This document shows positions 5,801 through 8,862 of a stretch of 8,862 nucleotides of DNA, in pieces; position 1 is the first letter of the stretch, and each line of letters starts with the position of its first letter. The position numbers were made by a program, and so were the translations under genes. This DNA comes from Prevotellaceae bacterium UBA1787. Lineage in GTDB: Bacteria > Bacteroidota > Bacteroidia > Bacteroidales > Bacteroidaceae. Under the pieces are notes generated by a model that did no database searches, had not been told where the DNA came from, and saw nothing but the letters and a program-made list of their open reading frames with translations. The stretch is from positions 5,089 to 13,950 of the forward strand of contig DCGD01000124.1 of the NCBI GenBank assembly GCA_002315195.1, read 5' to 3'.

Positions 5801-6988
5801 ATGTACGGAAAAATGAAAGAGCATCTCTGCAGCACGCTCACAGAGATTAAAAATGCAGGTTTGTATAAGAATGAGCGTTTGATTGAAAGTCCTCAGGGCG
5901 CATGCATCCAAGTAGCGAACAAGGACGTTCTCAACTTTTGTGCAAACAACTATTTGGGCTTGTCTGACAATCCCCGCCTTATCCAAGCGGCGAAGGACAT
6001 GATGGATGCCCGCGGTTTTGGTATGTCTTCTGTTCGTTTCATCTGTGGTACCGCCGACATTCACAAACAGCTTGAAGAGGCTGTCAGCGATTATTTCAAG
6101 ACGGAAGACACCATTCTCTATGCAGCCTGCTTCGATGCCAACGGTGGTGTGTTCGAACCGCTGCTTACCGAGGAGGATGCCATTATTTCCGATGCTTTGA
6201 ACCATGCTTCCATCATTGACGGTGTGCGTCTCTGCAAAGCCAAGCGTTACCGTTATGCCAATGCCGACATGGCGGAACTGGAAAAATGTCTCCAGGAAGC
6301 CCAGGCGCAGCGGTTCCGCATCGTTTGCACCGACGGGGTGTTCTCCATGGATGGAAATGTGGCTCCCATGGATAAAATATGTGACTTGGCGGAAAAGTAC
6401 GATGCCTTGGTAATGGTTGATGAATCACATTCCGCCGGCGTGGTGGGTGAAACGGGACATGGCGTCAGTGAATTCTTCAGGACATACGGACGCGTGGATA
6501 TTTACACGGGTACGTTGGGCAAGGCGTTTGGTGGCGCTATGGGTGGATTTACTACTGGTCGCAAGGAAATCATCGACTTGCTTCGCCAGCGCAGCCGTCC
6601 ATATCTCTTCTCCAACTCCCTTGCCCCCGGTCTTGTAGGCGCTGGCATTGAGATGTTCAAGATGCTGAAGGAAAGCAACGCACTCCATGACAAGTTGGTG
6701 AGCAACGTGAACTATTTCCGTGACAAGATGATGGCGGCGGGATTTGACATCAAGCCCACCCAAAGTGCCATTTGCGCGGTCATGCTTTACGATGCCAAAC
6801 TCTCTCAGGACTTTGCGGCCAAAATGCAGGAGGAAGGCATCTATGTCACCGGCTTCTATTATCCCGTGGTGCCGAAGAATCAGGCTCGCATCCGCGTCCA
6901 GATTTCCGCTGGTCATGAAATGGCGCATCTTGACAAGTGCATAGCCGCATTCATCAAGGTGGGCAAGGAACTCGGTGTGTTGAAATAA
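5801..6988 (+). CDS. kbl: Glycine C-acetyltransferase (2-amino-3-ketobutyrate CoA ligase)
   Basis: 395 residues, as in E. coli Kbl (398). A PLP enzyme of the alpha-oxoamine synthase family, it converts 2-amino-3-oxobutyrate plus CoA to glycine and acetyl-CoA, completing threonine breakdown after Tdh. What is seen: LNFCANNYLGL (44-54), MSSVRFICGT (75-84), DAIISDALNHASIIDGVRLCKAKRYRY (126-152) with the ring-stacking His135, VDESH (206-210) with Asp207 for the PLP nitrogen, and TGTLGK with Lys241 as the PLP Schiff-base lysine, followed by RQRSRPYLFSNSLAP and GFYYPVVPKNQARIR. Similarity to E. coli Kbl is very high through these blocks, which excludes the related serine palmitoyltransferase and AONS enzymes. 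The frame is open from 5693, but residues before MYGKMKEHL are AT-rich promoter sequence; MYGKMKEHL is the usual Bacteroidales N-terminus, so 5801 is chosen. ATG at 5813 is the alternative. Confidence 0.96.
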   Translation: MYGKMKEHLCSTLTEIKNAGLYKNERLIESPQGACIQVANKDVLNFCANNYLGLSDNPRLIQAAKDMMDARGFGMSSVRFICGTADIHKQLEEAVSDYFKTEDTILYAACFDANGGVFEPLLTEEDAIISDALNHASIIDGVRLCKAKRYRYANADMAELEKCLQEAQAQRFRIVCTDGVFSMDGNVAPMDKICDLAEKYDALVMVDESHSAGVVGETGHGVSEFFRTYGRVDIYTGTLGKAFGGAMGGFTTGRKEIIDLLRQRSRPYLFSNSLAPGLVGAGIEMFKMLKESNALHDKLVSNVNYFRDKMMAAGFDIKPTQSAICAVMLYDAKLSQDFAAKMQEEGIYVTGFYYPVVPKNQARIRVQISAGHEMAHLDKCIAAFIKVGKELGVLK

Positions 6989-7008
6989 AGTTGGTTGACA
7001 ACTATTAT

Positions 7009-7041
7009 AAGGAGGTATGCCCAAAGGCATGCCTCCTTTTT
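7009..7041 (+). terminator. Strong intrinsic terminator after kbl
   Basis: A 13-bp stem, AAGGAGGTATGCC (7009-7021) with GGCATGCCTCCTT (7026-7038), contains one G-U pair and closes a CAAA loop. It is followed by a T run to 7041 and lies 20 bases after the kbl stop. Confidence 0.92.
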
Positions 7042-7174
7042 GCATGGTGGATGTCGCGGAAAATTCGTAGGTTTCCTGGAAACGCAGATTTGGGCATAAT
7101 ACGGCGTTGTGTCGCATAATTTGTAATTTATCTTGAAAAAAACGACTTTTTTTTCGATTGATACGGAAAGAATA

Positions 7175-7192
7175 TGTACTTTTGTCGTTTAC
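7175..7192 (+). promoter_or_regulatory. Promoter of the aminotransferase-acyltransferase operon
   Basis: TACTTTTG (7177-7184) is a perfect TAnnTTTG -7 element. The only upstream TTG (7158-7160) is rather close, 16 bases away. The predicted transcription start near 7191 leaves about 20 bases before the GTG start at 7210. The flanks repeat those of the glsA promoter. Confidence 0.6.
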
Positions 7193-7209
7193 CTTAGAAT
7201 AGCCGTTTC

Positions 7210-8316
7210 GTGATAGAGTTTCTGCCTTTGAAAAAAGTTAACGAGCAGTACGCTTCTGAAATTCACGCAGCCGTGGGCCGCGTGATTGACAGCGGTTGGT
7301 ATCTGCAAAGTGATGCGGTGCGGCGATTTGAAGCGGACTATGCAAGGTATATCGGTGTGTCACATTGCGTGGGTTGCGCCAATGGTTTGGATGCCATTGT
7401 GGGTATTCTTCGTGGCTATATCGAGATGGGAGAAATGGAAGAAGGGGATGAAATCATCGTTCCCGCCAATACGTTCCTTGCCACGGTGCTTGCCGTCACC
7501 CAAAGTGGATTGAAGCCGGTGCTTGTGGAACCTACGTTCAATGGACTTGTCGTGGATGAAAATCGGTTGGAAGATGCGGTGACGGATCGTACCCGGGGCA
7601 TCATCATCGTCCATCTTTATGGACGTTGCGCCTATACGGAAGAGATACGTCGGATATGCGTGCGTCATCATTTGAAGCTGATAGAGGACAATGCGCAGGC
7701 GCATGGCTGTGAGTGGAATGGGGTGAAGACGGGGGCGTTGGGCGATGCCGCCGCCCACAGTTTCTACCCCGGCAAGTTGCTGGGCGCCTTGGGCGACGCC
7801 GGGGCGGTTACCACCAACGATGAACGTCTTGCCACCGTGTGTCGGGCCTTGGGGAATTATGGTTTTTCAAAAAAATACGTGGCATCCTGTATGGGGCGCA
7901 ACAGCCGTTTGGACGAAATCCAGGCGGCGGTGTTGGACGTGAAATTGAAACATCTGGATGAGGAGATTGAAAAACGCCAAGTTATGGCGGAATATTATTA
8001 CACCCACATCAGCCACCCGCAGGTGCGGTTGCCTTTGCACGTTGGAGGCAGGGGTAATGTGTACCATCTTTTCCCGATTTTTTGCGAACAACGTGGTCGG
8101 TTGAAGGCTTTTCTTGCCGAGCGTGGTATCCAGACGGTCATCCACTATCCCGTTCCGCCTCATCGGCAGTCGTGTTATCCGGAGTTGAACCTCTTGAGTC
8201 TTCCCGTTACCGAACGGATCCACCGCGAGGAGTTGTCATTGCCCATAAGTTCGGTGCTTGCGTTGGTGGAGGCGGAAGCGGTGGTAAATGCAGTCAATAA
8301 TTTCAAAATAAGATAA
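7210..8316 (+). CDS. DegT/DnrJ/EryC1/StrS family PLP aminotransferase (nucleotide-sugar type)
   Basis: 368 residues, normal for the family. These enzymes transfer an amino group, usually from glutamate, to a keto group of a nucleotide-activated sugar; sugar 3-aminotransferases such as FdtB are the closest type by general appearance. What is seen: FLPLKKVNEQYASEI at the N-terminus, DSGWYLQSDAVRRFE (27-41), CANGLDAI (56-63) for PLP phosphate binding, EIIVPANTFLATVLAV (81-96), LIEDNAQAHG (157-166) with Asp160 for the PLP nitrogen, and SFYPGKLLGALGDAGA (184-199) with Lys189 as the Schiff-base lysine. NSRLDEIQAAVL (about 230-241) is the usual substrate-side block. The start is GTG: homologs begin at this point (M-I-x-F-L-x-L), and the promoter supports it. 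The next gene begins 3 bases after the stop, so the two are almost certainly co-transcribed. The exact sugar is not readable from sequence. Confidence 0.9.
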   Translation: MIEFLPLKKVNEQYASEIHAAVGRVIDSGWYLQSDAVRRFEADYARYIGVSHCVGCANGLDAIVGILRGYIEMGEMEEGDEIIVPANTFLATVLAVTQSGLKPVLVEPTFNGLVVDENRLEDAVTDRTRGIIIVHLYGRCAYTEEIRRICVRHHLKLIEDNAQAHGCEWNGVKTGALGDAAAHSFYPGKLLGALGDAGAVTTNDERLATVCRALGNYGFSKKYVASCMGRNSRLDEIQAAVLDVKLKHLDEEIEKRQVMAEYYYTHISHPQVRLPLHVGGRGNVYHLFPIFCEQRGRLKAFLAERGIQTVIHYPVPPHRQSCYPELNLLSLPVTERIHREELSLPISSVLALVEAEAVVNAVNNFKIR

Positions 8317-8319
8317 TTT

Positions 8320-8862
8320 ATGAACAATAAACGTCTTGCTTCATTGGATGCTTTGCGTGGAGCCAATTTGATTTTTCTTTTTATCGTAGGTCCTGTGTTG
8401 GGGAGTTTGTGCCATGCCGTGCCCGATGGCTTTATGCCGTGGTTTTTCAAGCCGCTTTCCACCAGTTTGGTTCATGTGACGTGGGCGGGCTTTTCTGCCT
8501 GGGACATCATCATGCCGCTCTTCATGTTCATGAGCGCCACCAGCATACCTTTCTCCATGGAACGCTATCGCAGTGAAAAGAACTACAAGGCGTTCGCTGT
8601 TCGTTTGTTGCGAAGGGTGGCCATTCTGTGGGTATTGGGCATCATTGTGCAGGGGAACTTCCTCGCGCTCAACCCCGACAGGATTTATCTATATACCAAT
8701 ACACTGCAGAGCATTGCCGTAGGTTATGCCGTTGCCGCGCTGTTTTTCATGTTTTCGCGCTGGAAGGTGTGGATTGCCGCATTTTTGCTGTTGCTGTTTG
8801 CCTATTGGGGCGCCATGGAATACATCACGGTTGATGGATTTGGAGGCGGACAGTATGAACCC
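8320..8862 (+). CDS. DUF5009 / HGSNAT-like membrane acyltransferase, cut at the right edge
   Basis: 181 codons are open to the edge of the window; the full family length is usually near 370-400 residues. It belongs to the COG4299/DUF5009 group related to heparan-alpha-glucosaminide N-acetyltransferase, multi-pass membrane proteins thought to carry an acetyl group across the membrane onto an amino sugar. What is seen: the N-terminal signature RLASLDALRGANL (5-17), a first membrane helix (about 15-31), the diagnostic block HVTWAGFSAWDIIMPLFMFM (52-71), in which His52 sits where HGSNAT has its acetylated histidine (family knowledge, not tested here), SATSIPFS (72-79), a basic loop RLLRR (95-99), and helices at about 100-115, 129-146 and 149-166. 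ATG at 8320 follows the aminotransferase stop by 3 bases. An aminotransferase making an amino sugar and a transporter-like acetyltransferase acting on one would make sense together, but that is inference. Confidence 0.85.
   Translation, partial: MNNKRLASLDALRGANLIFLFIVGPVLGSLCHAVPDGFMPWFFKPLSTSLVHVTWAGFSAWDIIMPLFMFMSATSIPFSMERYRSEKNYKAFAVRLLRRVAILWVLGIIVQGNFLALNPDRIYLYTNTLQSIAVGYAVAALFFMFSRWKVWIAAFLLLLFAYWGAMEYITVDGFGGGQYEP

Noticed and set aside
5659..5841. N-terminal extension of tdh
   Set aside because: It would read through the intergenic region into kbl; the Rossmann strand begins immediately at MKRILVIG.
6425..7117. Minus-strand 230-codon frame opposite kbl
   Set aside because: Antisense shadow of a strongly conserved gene; it also runs through the kbl terminator.
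7140..7190. Inverted repeat AAACGAC/GTCGTTT around the aminotransferase promoter
   Set aside because: Only 7 bp in a sequence full of A and T runs; not enough to call an operator.

Overview
The window looks like Bacteroidales (Bacteroides/Prevotella type) chromosome. Several promoters match the Bacteroidota pattern (TAnnTTTG at -7, a TTTG/TTG element about 19-22 bases upstream), start codons lack clear Shine-Dalgarno sequences, and the gene content is typical of the order: a GlsA/GlsB glycine-lipid pair, an SDR-type threonine dehydrogenase paired with 2-amino-3-ketobutyrate CoA ligase, and a DUF5009-type membrane acyltransferase. The genus cannot be fixed from this sequence.

Left part (1-2168, minus strand): a possible gene fragment runs off the left edge (1-114). 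It is followed by a family 2 glycosyltransferase (111-1052), a 210-base gap, and the first half of a POT/PTR2 proton:oligopeptide symporter (1263-2168). The symporter loses family similarity near residue 256, inside TM7, and ends in an unrelated in-frame tail. This points to an old rearrangement joining a glycan-biosynthesis segment to a broken transporter.

Centre (2169-4278, plus strand): a divergent promoter region leads into glsA (PlsC-like O-acyltransferase) and, 39 bases on, glsB (GNAT-fold N-acyltransferase), closed by a probable intrinsic terminator. Together they should make N-acyl-(3-acyloxyacyl) glycine, the glycine lipids of Bacteroidales. A gene-free stretch of about 340 bases and a large 18-bp hairpin follow.

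Right of centre (4702-7041): the divergent pair tdh (minus) and kbl (plus) share a 142-base intergenic region containing a perfect 12-bp inverted repeat that places the same -7-like element on each strand. TDH oxidises threonine to 2-amino-3-oxobutyrate, and KBL cleaves that with CoA to glycine and acetyl-CoA. Glycine is the head group GlsB acylates, so the neighbourhood can be read as glycine supply next to glycine-lipid synthesis. This coupling is an inference from gene order and is the most interesting idea in the window. A strong terminator ends kbl.

Right end (7175-8862, plus strand): a promoter closely resembling the glsA promoter precedes a DegT/DnrJ/EryC1/StrS aminotransferase. It is followed 3 bases later by a membrane acyltransferase of the DUF5009/HGSNAT-like family that is cut by the window edge. 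No RNA genes, CRISPR arrays, intact insertion sequences or replication origins were seen.
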